Source of the DNA: Sulfurimicrobium sp963779055
Lineage (GTDB): Bacteria > Pseudomonadota > Gammaproteobacteria > Burkholderiales > Sulfuricellaceae
Length of the DNA: 26,029 nt
Direction: 5' to 3'
Assembly: GCA_963779055.1 (NCBI GenBank)
Contig: CAVZWN010000003.1
Span: 1-26,029 of the forward strand
This document shows, one piece after another, positions 1 through 7,561 of this stretch (position 1 is the stretch's first letter; the number at the start of each line of letters is the position of its first letter). A program made the translations under genes and the position numbers. The notes under the pieces are model-generated. The model did no database searches. It was not told the DNA's origin and saw nothing but the letters and a program-made list of their open reading frames with translations.

Positions 1-26
1 GGGTCTGTTGAAATTGAGGCCGGAAT

Positions 27-924
27 TTAATGGTGGGTGAGGTGGAAGTGGCGCAGAAAATGGCTCACTGCAAGATAAGCGCCAATCCAGCCCAGGATGG
101 CTGAGAACCCTAGCAGCATGGCCGCATCGCCCAAGGCGAGCCCTTCGAGCCGGAAAGCCGAGCCATAAAGGCTGGTAAGCCTGGTGACGCTGATATTCAA
201 TAACTGGACGCTCGTGATAATGGCCCAGCCGCCATGCCGCCCAGCAATCCCTGGAGTGCGCCGTGGTAGAGGAATGGCAGGCGGATGAAGCGGTCGGTGG
301 CGCCGATCAGCTTGCTGACTTCGATTTCTTCCTGACGTGTGAGGATCTGCAGGCGGATGATGTTGCCCATGCCGGCAATCAGACCAAAAGCCAGCAAGAC
401 GGCAAGCACGAGTGTCAGTTGCTGGCCCAGTTCGAGCATGGCATTCAGGCGCCTGGCCCAGGCTGAATCGAGTTCTGCGCTTTCCACTCCCGGCCATTCA
501 GGATTTCCAGGCGCAATTTATCCAGCAGGGCGGGATCATTGTCTTTGGCGGTCAGAATGTAGGCGTCAGGCAAGGGATTGTTCGGCAGTCCGGCGGCGAG
601 GTCGCCAAGCGCGTTGCTGGCGGAGAGTTCCTTGAGTGCCTGATCGCGGCCGACAAAGCGAAAGGTCTTGATTGCGGCATGGGATTTGAGCTTCAGCTCG
701 ATCTGGCGCTGTGCATCTTTGCCTGCGCCAAGCTTGAGAAACAGGCTGATCTGCGGCTGGATGTCCAGCGTGCTGGAAACCTGACCAAGATTGGAAAGCA
801 GCAGATAGAGCCCGGCAGGCAGGCTGAGGGCGATGCCAATGACGCAGACCGTTATCAGGGTGGCCACGGGCGTGCCGCCCAGACGCCGCAGGGTGCTCAT
901 CAGGGTGCGCCAGTGGCGGCTCAT
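27..924 (-). pseudogene. ftsX: Cell-division ABC transporter permease FtsX, broken by two frameshifts
   Basis: FtsX is the inner-membrane partner of FtsE; together they couple the divisome to peptidoglycan hydrolase activation. The reading starts with an ATGA overlap on ftsE and gives an N-terminal membrane segment (TLITVCVIGIALSLPAGLYLLL) and the periplasmic domain to about position 497. It then continues in a second frame (VESAELDSAWARRLNAMLEL, then membrane segments and IIRLQILTRQEEIEVSKLIGA) to about 232, and in a third frame (WAIITSVQLLNISV to HFLRHFHLTHH) to the TAA at 27-29. Restoring one base near 494-497 and one near 228-233 gives about 299 residues, the usual length for the family. 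All family landmarks are present in order, so identity is secure. The breaks may be sequencing errors or real lesions. Confidence 0.88.
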
Positions 925-1574
925 GCTGCCAGAGTCCCGTGCTGCAAATGCAGGGTGCGTTCGCCGAAGCGCTCAATCAGGCGCTCATCATGGGTGACGA
1001 TGACCACGGTGACGCCGACCTGGTTGAATGACTTGAACATTTCCAGAATCTCGCTGGCGTAAGCGCTGTCGAGGTTGCCGGTAGGTTCGTCTGCCAGCAG
1101 GATGGACGGGCGGTGGACAATGGCGCGGGCGATGCACAGGCGTTGCTGTTCTCCGCCGGAAAGCGCGATGGGCATGGTTTTCTCGCGTGCCAGCAGCCCG
1201 ACTTTGTCGAGCGCGGCGCGTGCGCGCTTGGCAGACTCCGTTCGGTCAAAGCCGGTGATTTCGAGCGGCAGCATGACGTTGTCGAACACGCTGCGGTCAA
1301 AAAGCAGCTTGTGGTCCTGGAAGATCAGGCCGAAATTGCTCCGCAGGAATGGCACTGCCGCCGGGCGCAGCTGGCTCAGGTTCTGCCCGTTGATGATGAT
1401 GCTGCCGCTGCTGGGCGGCTCGATGGCGGCGATCAGATTGAGCAGGGTGCTTTTGCCCGCGCCGGAATGGCCGGTGACAAACACCATTTCCCCTTTTTCG
1501 ATGCTGAAGCTGATGTTTTTCAGTGCTTCGAAGCCGCCGGGATAGCGCTTGCAGACCTGGCTCAGGGAAATCAT
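921..1574 (-). CDS. ftsE: Cell-division ATP-binding protein FtsE
   Basis: This is the cytoplasmic ATPase of the FtsEX complex, which recruits late divisome proteins and drives cell-wall hydrolase activation. The 217 residues match the compact FtsE length. Visible motifs are Walker A GHSGAGKS (35-42), the Q-loop around FQDHKLL (85-91), the signature LSGGEQQR (138-145), Walker B ILLADEP (158-164) and the H-loop VTHDE near residue 196. The ATG overlaps the trpE stop as ATGA, and the ftsE stop overlaps the ftsX start in the same way. Expression is therefore probably coupled to trpE by translational reinitiation, which is an inference. The gene is intact although its partner ftsX appears frameshifted. 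Confidence 0.95.
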   Translation of the reverse strand: MISLSQVCKRYPGGFEALKNISFSIEKGEMVFVTGHSGAGKSTLLNLIAAIEPPSSGSIIINGQNLSQLRPAAVPFLRSNFGLIFQDHKLLFDRSVFDNVMLPLEITGFDRTESAKRARAALDKVGLLAREKTMPIALSGGEQQRLCIARAIVHRPSILLADEPTGNLDSAYASEILEMFKSFNQVGVTVVIVTHDERLIERFGERTLHLQHGTLAA

Positions 1575-3046
1575 ATTGCTTCGGCGCCCAGTCCGCTCAG
1601 CGCCAGTTCGGCTGCACGCAAAACTGCACGCGCCTTGTTACGGGTTTCTTCCCATTCGCTCTGTGGTACGGAATCGGCCACCACCCCGGCGCCGGCCTGC
1701 ACGAACAGGGTGCCGTCCTTGATCACGGCGGTGCGGATGGCGATCGCCAGATCCATGTCGCCGTTGTAGCCGAGATAGCCGACTGCGCCGCCATAGATGC
1801 CGCGCTTGGTGGGTTCCAGTTCGTCGATGATTTCCATGGCGCGCACCTTCGGCGCGCCGGACAGGGTGCCTGCCGGGAAGGTCGCGCGCAGCACGTCCAG
1901 CGCAGATACGCCCGGCTTGCGCCGGCCTTCGACGTTGGAAACGATGTGCATCACGTGCGAGTAGCGTTCGATGACCATTTTTTCGGATACCTGCACCGTG
2001 CCCGTTTCGGCGACACGGCCCACGTCGTTGCGCCCGAGGTCCATCAGCATCAGGTGCTCGGCCAGCTCCTTGGGGTCGTTGAGCAGATCGGTTGCCAGTG
2101 CTTCATCCTCTTCGCGCGTCTTGCCGCGCGGGCGTGTGCCGGCAATCGGGCGCACGGTCACGGTGTCGGATTCCAGTTGCACCAGAATTTCCGGCGAAGC
2201 GCCGACTACGTGATGGTCGCCCATGTCGTAGTAGAACATGTAGGGGGAAGGATTCAGCGTGCGCAGCGCCCGGTACAGGGAAAGCGGCGAGGCGGCATAG
2301 GGCTGGCTCATGCGCTGGGACAGCACCACCTGCATGATGTCGCCGTCGAAAATATAGCGCTTGGCTTTCTCCACGGCGGCCTTGAATGCTTCCTCGCCGA
2401 ATTCGGAAGCGGCCTGCTGCGGAGCGGCGACCGCCGACTCCGGTATTTCTACCGGACGGCGCAGCATGCCGCACAGTTCGGCCAGGCGCTGCTGCGCATG
2501 GGCAAAGGCATCGGGCTGGCCGGGGTCGGCATAGACGATGAGATAGATCTTGCCGGAAAGGTTGTCCATTACAGCCAGTTCGTCGGACAGCAGCAGCAGG
2601 ATGTCGGGTGCGCCAATAACATCAGGCTTTACGGTGCCCGCAAGCTTCTTTTCGACATAGCGAATGGTGTCGTATCCGAAGTAGCCGGCCAGACCGCCGG
2701 AAAAGCGGGGCTGACCGGGGCTCTCGGCAACCTTGAGGCGGGCCATGTAGGCATGGATAAACTGGAGCGGATCAGTGCTTTCCACACTTTCGAGAATGGC
2801 GTGATCGCTTTCGACGCTTACCTGCTTGCCGCGCACCACGATGCGGATCCTGGCAGGCAGGCCGATGAAGGAGTAGCGGCCGAAGCGTTCGCCGCCCTCG
2901 ACCGATTCGAGCAGGTAGGAATAGGGCCGGTTGGCGAGCTTCAGGTAGAGCGAAAGCGGGGTGTCGAGATCGGCCAGCGTTTCCAGCGTGAGCGGGATGC
3001 GATTGTAGCCTTCTGCGGCAAGACGGTTGAATTCCTGTTCGGTCAT
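1571..3046 (-). CDS. trpE: Anthranilate synthase component I
   Basis: TrpE converts chorismate to anthranilate using ammonia supplied by the TrpG glutaminase, the first committed step of tryptophan synthesis. The 491 residues carry the N-terminal tryptophan feedback-site motif LLES (45-48) and the chorismate-binding fold: PIAGTRPRG (300-308), MDLGRNDVGR (335-344), ERYSHVMH around His364, PAGTLSGAPK (391-400) and IYGGAVGYLGYNGD (417-430). The full catalytic set makes TrpE far more likely than PabB or a salvage synthase. It follows gph in the same direction after about 117 bp. No trpG, trpD or trpC follows; the next gene is ftsE, overlapping by four bases. The glutaminase subunit must be encoded outside this window. 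Confidence 0.95.
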   Translation of the reverse strand: MTEQEFNRLAAEGYNRIPLTLETLADLDTPLSLYLKLANRPYSYLLESVEGGERFGRYSFIGLPARIRIVVRGKQVSVESDHAILESVESTDPLQFIHAYMARLKVAESPGQPRFSGGLAGYFGYDTIRYVEKKLAGTVKPDVIGAPDILLLLSDELAVMDNLSGKIYLIVYADPGQPDAFAHAQQRLAELCGMLRRPVEIPESAVAAPQQAASEFGEEAFKAAVEKAKRYIFDGDIMQVVLSQRMSQPYAASPLSLYRALRTLNPSPYMFYYDMGDHHVVGASPEILVQLESDTVTVRPIAGTRPRGKTREEDEALATDLLNDPKELAEHLMLMDLGRNDVGRVAETGTVQVSEKMVIERYSHVMHIVSNVEGRRKPGVSALDVLRATFPAGTLSGAPKVRAMEIIDELEPTKRGIYGGAVGYLGYNGDMDLAIAIRTAVIKDGTLFVQAGAGVVADSVPQSEWEETRNKARAVLRAAELALSGLGAEAI

Positions 3047-3163
3047 GATATTGATTCCGTAAGTTTTGCTGAAAAAGTGAAGGGCGGACGCCGTATGCAG
3101 CTAGGCACGCCATCGCCAGAAAAAACTGGCATTTTTCAGTGCAACTTGGAGTTTATTCATGAA

Positions 3164-3853
3164 TCAGATTTTCACCATCAGCTTGGTGGCTTCCTGCAGG
3201 CTTGGTACCACGGCGTCGAGGTCAAGTTCTTCCACGCTGCGCCCGCGGTTGTAGCCGTAGGGAACGCAGAATACGTGGCAGCCAGCCGCACGTGCGGCCT
3301 GGGTGTCATTGAGGGAGTCGCCGATCAGCAGCAGTTCCGCTGGCTCGATGCCGAAATGTTTACAGGCATGCAGCAGCGGCATTGGGTCCGGCTTGCGCTT
3401 GGGAAGGGTGTCACCGGAGAGAATCAGCTCGAAATAGTCGAACAGGCCGGTGTCTTTCAGCAGCGGCACAGTGAATTTTTCCGCCTTGTTGGTGATGCAG
3501 GCAAGGCGATATCCGGCGGCCTTCATTGCTTGCAGGCCTTCGACCACGCCGGGGAATGGGCGGCTTTCACGGCTGACCACTTCAGCATAGTGCTTTTCGT
3601 AAATCGGCAAGGCCTTGGCAAACAGGGCAGGATCTGGATTCGCATCCATATCACGGGTAAGCACCCGCTTGACCAGGCGGGAAACACCGTTGCCGATATA
3701 GGTTGTGACGGTTGCCAGTTCTACCGGCGGCAGCGCAAGCTCTGCGGCCATGCGGGTGGCAGCTTCAGCCAGGTCCGGTGCGGTATTGAGCAATGTGCCG
3801 TCAAGGTCGATGACAACTGACTTGAGACGCAGGGGAAAAATGGGTTTTGTCAT
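3164..3853 (-). CDS. gph: Phosphoglycolate phosphatase, HAD superfamily
   Basis: Gph dephosphorylates 2-phosphoglycolate, formed by RuBisCO oxygenation or during DNA repair, to glycolate in the cytoplasm. The 229 residues show all HAD motifs: motif I DLDGTLLNT with nucleophile Asp16 and acid/base Asp18, motif II ITNK (120-123), the lysine of motif III in KRKPDP (Lys154), and motif IV GDSLND (178-183). A helical cap with the IGNGVSRLVKR segment (53-63) is typical of Gph rather than other HAD phosphatases. It lies 5 bp after the small lipoprotein gene and upstream of trpE, as part of the rpe-gph-trpE grouping familiar from betaproteobacteria and pseudomonads. Substrate assignment rests on the family and this context. 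Confidence 0.92.
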   Translation of the reverse strand: MTKPIFPLRLKSVVIDLDGTLLNTAPDLAEAATRMAAELALPPVELATVTTYIGNGVSRLVKRVLTRDMDANPDPALFAKALPIYEKHYAEVVSRESRPFPGVVEGLQAMKAAGYRLACITNKAEKFTVPLLKDTGLFDYFELILSGDTLPKRKPDPMPLLHACKHFGIEPAELLLIGDSLNDTQAARAAGCHVFCVPYGYNRGRSVEELDLDAVVPSLQEATKLMVKI

Positions 3854-3858
3854 GAATT

Positions 3859-4194
3859 TTAGTGCTTCTCAGGTTGTTCGGCAGGGGCTTCCGCAGCTTG
3901 ATCGCCTTCGGGTTTAACCTCGCCTTCGGTTGCGGCATCATCGGCCGGTTTTTTCTCCGGGCCGTGGGCCTCTTCCTTTTTCTCCGAATCGGCACGCTTC
4001 CAGCCTGTGAGGATAGACGTGGGCGTGTAGATGCTGTTTTCCTTCATGCAGTCTTCAGGCAGCTTGTCCGACAGGCGGCAGGCGAATCCAATGGATTCGC
4101 CATCCTTGCCCTTATCCCCGCCGCTCAGCATCTCGCAGCCAGCCAGCGGCAGTGCCGCAACCAGCAGCAAGAATGAAACAGCACGCCTGGCCAT
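3859..4194 (-). CDS. Small putative lipoprotein between rpe and gph
   Basis: This 111-residue protein of unknown function has a classic lipoprotein signal: MARR, a hydrophobic stretch, then lipobox LAGC (17-20), with Cys20 as the lipidation site and Glu at +2. After the signal there is a short core with two cysteines (FACRLSDKLPEDCMKEN) and a hydrophobic turn (IYTPTSILTGW). A long, low-complexity, highly charged tail rich in Glu, Lys, Ala and Pro ends in EKH. I chose the ATG at 4194 over an upstream in-frame ATG at 4302, because the longer form would overlap rpe by about 100 bp and bury the signal peptide. It starts 7 bp after the rpe stop and ends 5 bp before gph, so it is almost certainly in the same transcript. 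I recognise no named family. Confidence 0.72.
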   Translation of the reverse strand: MARRAVSFLLLVAALPLAGCEMLSGGDKGKDGESIGFACRLSDKLPEDCMKENSIYTPTSILTGWKRADSEKKEEAHGPEKKPADDAATEGEVKPEGDQAAEAPAEQPEKH

Positions 4195-4201
4195 GTGGTG
4201 C

Positions 4202-4888
4202 TTAAGCCTTGGCCAGTTCGGCGCGCATCGCGGCGATGACAGAGTTGTAGCGATGCGGATCACTGTCCTTGGCAGCGCCGAATACAGCGGAGCCAGCGAC
4301 AAAAGTGTCTACGCCAGCCTTGGCGACTTCAAGAATATTGCCGGGGCCGACACCGCCGTCGATCTCCAGGCTGATGTCGAGACCGCGTGCATCGATCATC
4401 TGGCGAACCTTGCGGGCCTTGTCGAGCACGTAGGGAATAAATTTCTGGCCGCCGAAGCCGGGGTTAACCGACATCAGCAGGATCATGTCGAGCTTGTCCA
4501 GAGTGTATTCCAGCACATCCAGCGGGGTGGCCGGGTTGAATACCAGGCCGGCCTTGCAGCCGCTTTCCTTGATCAGGCCGATAGTGCGGTCGATGTGCTC
4601 GGAAGCCTCGGGGTGGAAGGTGATGTAGGTTGCACCGGCCTTGGCGAAGTCGGGGATGATGCGGTCCACCGGCTTGACCATCAGGTGCACGTCGATCGGT
4701 GCGGTCACGCCATGTTTACGCAGGGCTTCACATACCAGCGGACCGATGGTCAGGTTGGGGACGTAATGGTTGTCCATGACGTCGAAGTGAACGATGTCAG
4801 CGCCTGCGGCGAGGACATCATCAACGTCTTTACCGAGGTTGGCGAAGTTGGCCGAGAGGATGCTGGGCGCGATGCGGTATTGAGGCAT
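4202..4888 (-). CDS. rpe: Ribulose-phosphate 3-epimerase
   Basis: Rpe interconverts D-ribulose 5-phosphate and D-xylulose 5-phosphate in the pentose phosphate and Calvin cycles. The 228-residue TIM barrel begins with the typical APSILSANFANLG (7-19). It contains the metal and catalytic site HFDVMDNHYVPNLTIG with Asp36, the DVHLMV strand, the MSVNPGFGGQKFI phosphate-side loop, and LEIDGGV with the second catalytic Asp. The C-terminal AGSAVFGA phosphate-binding loop is intact. A Shine-Dalgarno AAGGA lies six bases before the ATG. Downstream come the lipoprotein gene and gph. It is one of the least ambiguous calls in the window. Confidence 0.96.
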   Translation of the reverse strand: MPQYRIAPSILSANFANLGKDVDDVLAAGADIVHFDVMDNHYVPNLTIGPLVCEALRKHGVTAPIDVHLMVKPVDRIIPDFAKAGATYITFHPEASEHIDRTIGLIKESGCKAGLVFNPATPLDVLEYTLDKLDMILLMSVNPGFGGQKFIPYVLDKARKVRQMIDARGLDISLEIDGGVGPGNILEVAKAGVDTFVAGSAVFGAAKDSDPHRYNSVIAAMRAELAKA

Positions 4889-4894
4889 GATGAT

Positions 4895-4899
4895 TCCTT
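4895..4899 (-). promoter_or_regulatory. Ribosome binding site of rpe
   Basis: AAGGA is read on the minus strand, six bases before the rpe ATG at 4888. The 150 bp between rpe and the NYN gene also contains an AT-rich stretch (TTAAAATACAAATTTT, minus strand, about 4913-4928) that could hold a -10 element. I see no convincing -35 partner, so no promoter is claimed. Confidence 0.6.
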
Positions 4900-5039
4900 A
4901 AAAAAGCGGGAAAATTTGTATTTTAACCCTAATTCACCCCTCAGGCACAGGGGCGGTGCTAAGCAATGATGTCTGGTGTGGAAAGAGGCTCTATTAGATG
5001 CGACGGGTTCTTTTCCAGGCGCGTGGTTTGGCTAAGCGG

Positions 5040-5906
5040 CTAATATTCCGGGTTGAAGTTCCTGATGATGACCCCGCCCGATTTTTCGTCGTGTTCAACT
5101 TCCAGCAGTTTGCGCGCTGCGGCTTCGTCCAGTAGTTTGCTGAACGAACCGAACCCGTAGTAACTTTCATTGAAGCCCGGTTGGCGTCGCTTGAGCGCCT
5201 GTTTAACCATCGAACCCCAGATTTTTTCCTCTTCCCCGCGCTCCAGGAAAAGCGCTTCCACTGTGCCCATGACCAGATCGAGGGCTTCCTGTTTCTTGTC
5301 GCTTTCTTCCTTGGGTGCGGTTCTGGGCGCAGCCTCGCTCGCATCCTTGATGGCGGGTTTCTTTCTGACGCGTGTTTTGGCTTTTTCGGCTTTCTTTTCC
5401 GTTTCCCTGACCAGATCGTCGTAGTAGATGAATTCGTCGCAATTGGCGATCAGCAGGTCGGATGTGGAGTTTTTTACGCCCACGCCGATGACCGTTTTGT
5501 TGTTTTCGCGCAATTTGCTTACCAGGGGCGAGAAATCCGAATCGCCGCTGATGATGACGAAAGTATCGACATGGGATTTGGTGTAGCAGAGGTCAAGCGC
5601 ATCCACGACCATGCGGATATCGGCGGAATTCTTGCCTGATTGACGTACATGGGGGATTTCGATCAGCTCGAAAGCGGCCTCATGCATAGAGGCCTTGAAT
5701 TCCTTGTAGCGCTCCCAGTCGCAGTAGGCCTTTTTCACCACGATACTGCCTTTGAGCAACAGTCGCTCCAGCACTTTGCGGATATCAAATTTTTGAGTGT
5801 GCTTGGCGTCGCGCACGCCCAGGGCGACATTCTCAAAGTCGCAATACAGGGCCATGTTACGGATTTTTTCAGATGTAACGATCATGTCCGGCTCCGAAGA
5901 TGACAT
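5040..5906 (-). CDS. NYN-domain (PIN-like) protein with C-terminal OST-HTH/LOTUS-like domain
   Basis: The N-terminal ~165 residues form a NYN domain, a PIN-fold nuclease of the LabA/DUF88 type. The acidic residues expected for Mg-dependent RNA cleavage are visible: YCDFEN (Asp23), KNSADIRMVVDALD (Asp96, Asp102) and SGDSDFSPLV (Asp122, Asp124). A lysine-rich low-complexity linker follows (about 170-205). The C-terminal part (about 208-285, with EEKIWGSMVKQALKRRQPGFNESYYGFGSFSKLL) matches the winged-helix OST-HTH/LOTUS pattern associated with RNA binding. RNA processing or decay is therefore the best guess; substrate unknown. An alternative ATG at 5885 has GGAG six bases upstream and may be the true start (281 residues). 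The gene lies 30 bp after lgt and upstream of rpe. Confidence 0.85.
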   Translation of the reverse strand: MSSSEPDMIVTSEKIRNMALYCDFENVALGVRDAKHTQKFDIRKVLERLLLKGSIVVKKAYCDWERYKEFKASMHEAAFELIEIPHVRQSGKNSADIRMVVDALDLCYTKSHVDTFVIISGDSDFSPLVSKLRENNKTVIGVGVKNSTSDLLIANCDEFIYYDDLVRETEKKAEKAKTRVRKKPAIKDASEAAPRTAPKEESDKKQEALDLVMGTVEALFLERGEEEKIWGSMVKQALKRRQPGFNESYYGFGSFSKLLDEAAARKLLEVEHDEKSGGVIIRNFNPEY

Positions 5907-5936
5907 ATCAGGTCAATACTCTTTGTGCTGTCGCAA

Positions 5937-6722
5937 TTATGTCCTGGGACGGCTGGACCAGCGCAGCATGACCATACCAGCAACAATCATGGGTAGCGAT
6001 AGCCATTGACCCATGGATAGACCCAGGCTCAACAGGCCCAGAAAGTTATCCGGCTCGCGGGCGAATTCCGCCAGAAAGCGGAAGCTGCCATAACCGATCA
6101 GGAACAGTCCTGAAACGGCTCCCCCCGGGCGCGGCCGGGCAGAAAACCACCACAGCAGGGTAAACAACGCCAGCCCTTCAAGCGCGAATTGGTACAGCTG
6201 CGAGGGGTGGCGCGCGATCCCGTCACCGGCCTGGGGAAAGATCATGCCCCAGGAAGCATCGGTGGGACGCCCCCACAATTCGCCATTGATGAAGTTGCCG
6301 ATGCGCCCGGCGCCCAGTCCGAGGGGCACCAGCGGTGCGATGAAATCGGTGACAGTCAGCCAGGATTTGCCGCTCTTGCGCGAAAACAGCCACATTGCCA
6401 CCAGCACGCCGAGAAAGCCACCATGAAAGGACATTCCGCCCTGCCATACGGCGAAAATTTCCAGCGGATGTTGCAGATAGTAGGCTGCCTTGTAAAAAAC
6501 GATATAGCCCAGCCGCCCGCCCAGCACCACTCCCAGCACGCCATAGAACAACAGGTCGTCGAGTTCGCGCTTGCTCCAGCCGAGATCCGGGCGGGTGTGC
6601 ATACGGTAGCGACCGAGGCCTAGAAACAGGGCAAAGGCGGTGAGGTACATCAGGCCGTACCAGTGAATGGCGAGGGGGCCGAAGTGAAGGGCAACCGGGT
6701 CGAATTGGGGGTGAATCAGCAT
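5937..6722 (-). CDS. lgt: Prolipoprotein diacylglyceryl transferase
   Basis: Lgt is the inner-membrane enzyme that transfers diacylglycerol from phosphatidylglycerol to the lipobox cysteine of prolipoproteins, the first step of lipoprotein maturation. The 261 residues have the expected multi-pass layout. They carry the SFHGG motif (His100), the Lgt signature GAGRIGNFINGELWGRP (137-152) with Arg140, the RHPSQLYQ motif (171-178), and REPD (Arg222) near the end. I chose the ATG at 6722, which gives the family-typical MLIHPQFDPVALHFGP, over an upstream in-frame start at 6758. It lies close to ilvD, a pairing seen in other betaproteobacteria, with a hemerythrin gene between them. The LivJ-like protein and the small lipoprotein in this window are plausible substrates. 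Confidence 0.95.
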   Translation of the reverse strand: MLIHPQFDPVALHFGPLAIHWYGLMYLTAFALFLGLGRYRMHTRPDLGWSKRELDDLLFYGVLGVVLGGRLGYIVFYKAAYYLQHPLEIFAVWQGGMSFHGGFLGVLVAMWLFSRKSGKSWLTVTDFIAPLVPLGLGAGRIGNFINGELWGRPTDASWGMIFPQAGDGIARHPSQLYQFALEGLALFTLLWWFSARPRPGGAVSGLFLIGYGSFRFLAEFAREPDNFLGLLSLGLSMGQWLSLPMIVAGMVMLRWSSRPRT

Positions 6723-6808
6723 GGCGCCGGAATGGGAATAAAGGCCGGAATTTACCACAGAGGTGTGGCAATGTTGCGATAATTATCGATGCCGCTCAGC
6801 TTAATGAA

Positions 6809-6826
6809 GGTGCAGGGCGCGGCACC
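6809..6826 (-). terminator. Possible weak hairpin after the hemerythrin gene
   Basis: A 5-bp stem (GGTGC/GCACC) with an 8-base GC-rich loop lies immediately after the hemerythrin stop codon. On the minus strand it is followed by TTCATTAAGC rather than a proper T tract. It could weakly attenuate reading into lgt, but this is tentative. Confidence 0.25.
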
Positions 6827-7318
6827 TCATGAATCCGGAATCCGGGTGGGCAGCGGCACTTTCCACCATTGGTCGTGCTTGGGCGCGACTTCATGCCTGG
6901 CTGCCATGGCTCTGCTGACGAGGCCGACCCATTCCTTGTCGGCGATGAGGATGTGATCCTGCAGCCAGCGTTTAAGAAGGTTGAGGATTTCGAGTGAAAC
7001 CGATTTTCCTTCTGCCCGGTGCGTATATGCGATATGACTGATTTTTTCGATAAAGGCCCGGTGCTCGTGCTGATGAGCATCGAGTTTCGCTGCGTCATAC
7101 CCCGCGTCCTTCAATAGGGTTTCTTCCAGGCTAAAATGCGTCTTGGTGTAATCGGCCAAGGCATCGAGAATCTCGACGGTTATCCTGTTGCTTTCGAATT
7201 GCGCAACTGCCATGCACAAGCGGTTCAGAATGCCAACCAGCGTTTTGTGCTGGCTGTCGATTTCAGTAATGCCCACGCTCATGGCATTGTTCCATGCAAA
7301 AAAAACCTTGCCTTCCAT
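6827..7318 (-). CDS. Bacteriohemerythrin
   Basis: This is a cytoplasmic, single-domain, non-haem di-iron O2-binding protein of 163 residues. All seven iron ligands of the family are visible: His24 (DSQHKTL), His61 and Glu65 (THFSLEE), His82 and His86 (HQHEH), and His122 with Asp127 (DHILIAD). No signal peptide or fused signalling domain is present, which suggests oxygen binding, storage or delivery rather than chemotaxis sensing. About 30 residues follow the last ligand, ending in a basic and proline-containing tail (KVPLPTRIPDS). A strong AGGAGG seven bases before the ATG fixes the start. It is transcribed divergently from ilvD across a 243-bp spacer and stands upstream of lgt. The physiological role here is inferred only from the family. 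Confidence 0.93.
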   Translation of the reverse strand: MEGKVFFAWNNAMSVGITEIDSQHKTLVGILNRLCMAVAQFESNRITVEILDALADYTKTHFSLEETLLKDAGYDAAKLDAHQHEHRAFIEKISHIAYTHRAEGKSVSLEILNLLKRWLQDHILIADKEWVGLVSRAMAARHEVAPKHDQWWKVPLPTRIPDS

Positions 7319-7325
7319 CGTCGTG

Positions 7326-7331
7326 CCTCCT
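7326..7331 (-). promoter_or_regulatory. Strong Shine-Dalgarno of the hemerythrin gene
   Basis: A perfect AGGAGG on the minus strand stands seven bases before the ATG at 7318. The rest of the divergent spacer up to ilvD must hold promoters for both genes, but I see no pair of boxes good enough to call. Confidence 0.75.
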
Positions 7332-7546
7332 GGTGCGTTTTTGCCTGCTGCTGAACGGCAGTTTGTATGCTCATGGAGTGCAGGAGCTTAATACAAGGGG
7401 ATCCAGCCGGGCATCAGGGAAACCATGATTTTTGTCAATAAAGGCTTGCCGGGACTGGTGGCCGTGATCCGAGGTCTGCTGTTAAGGCGATGCGTGGTAT
7501 AGATGCGCAAGGCGAGTTAGAATGCCCGGATTAACGTATTCCGATC

Positions 7547-7551
7547 AGGAG
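7547..7551 (+). promoter_or_regulatory. Ribosome binding site of ilvD
   Basis: AGGAG stands ten bases before the ilvD ATG at 7562, a slightly long spacing. No competing in-frame ATG lies nearby, and the protein starts in register with the family (MPQYRSRTTTHGRNMAGAR). Confidence 0.55.
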
Positions 7552-7561
7552 CCTTGCATTC

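Noticed and set aside
20..29. Shared string GGCCGGAATTTA near the window start and near 6743
   Set aside because: Twelve bases with no extended similarity around either copy; likely chance.
3115..3140. GCCAG-AAAAAA-CTGGC hairpin followed by ATTTTT between trpE and gph
   Set aside because: It would work only on the plus strand, where no gene is transcribed; the stem is 5 bp and probably fortuitous.
1523..3820. Very long open frame (about 765 codons) on the plus strand antisense to trpE and gph
   Set aside because: The minus-strand genes have full family motifs. The antisense product shows no domain and is a product of GC-rich codon bias.
7332..7561. Promoter boxes in the hemerythrin-ilvD divergent spacer (for example TATAGA at 7498-7503)
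   Set aside because: No -35 sequence at a proper distance matches well enough to support a call.
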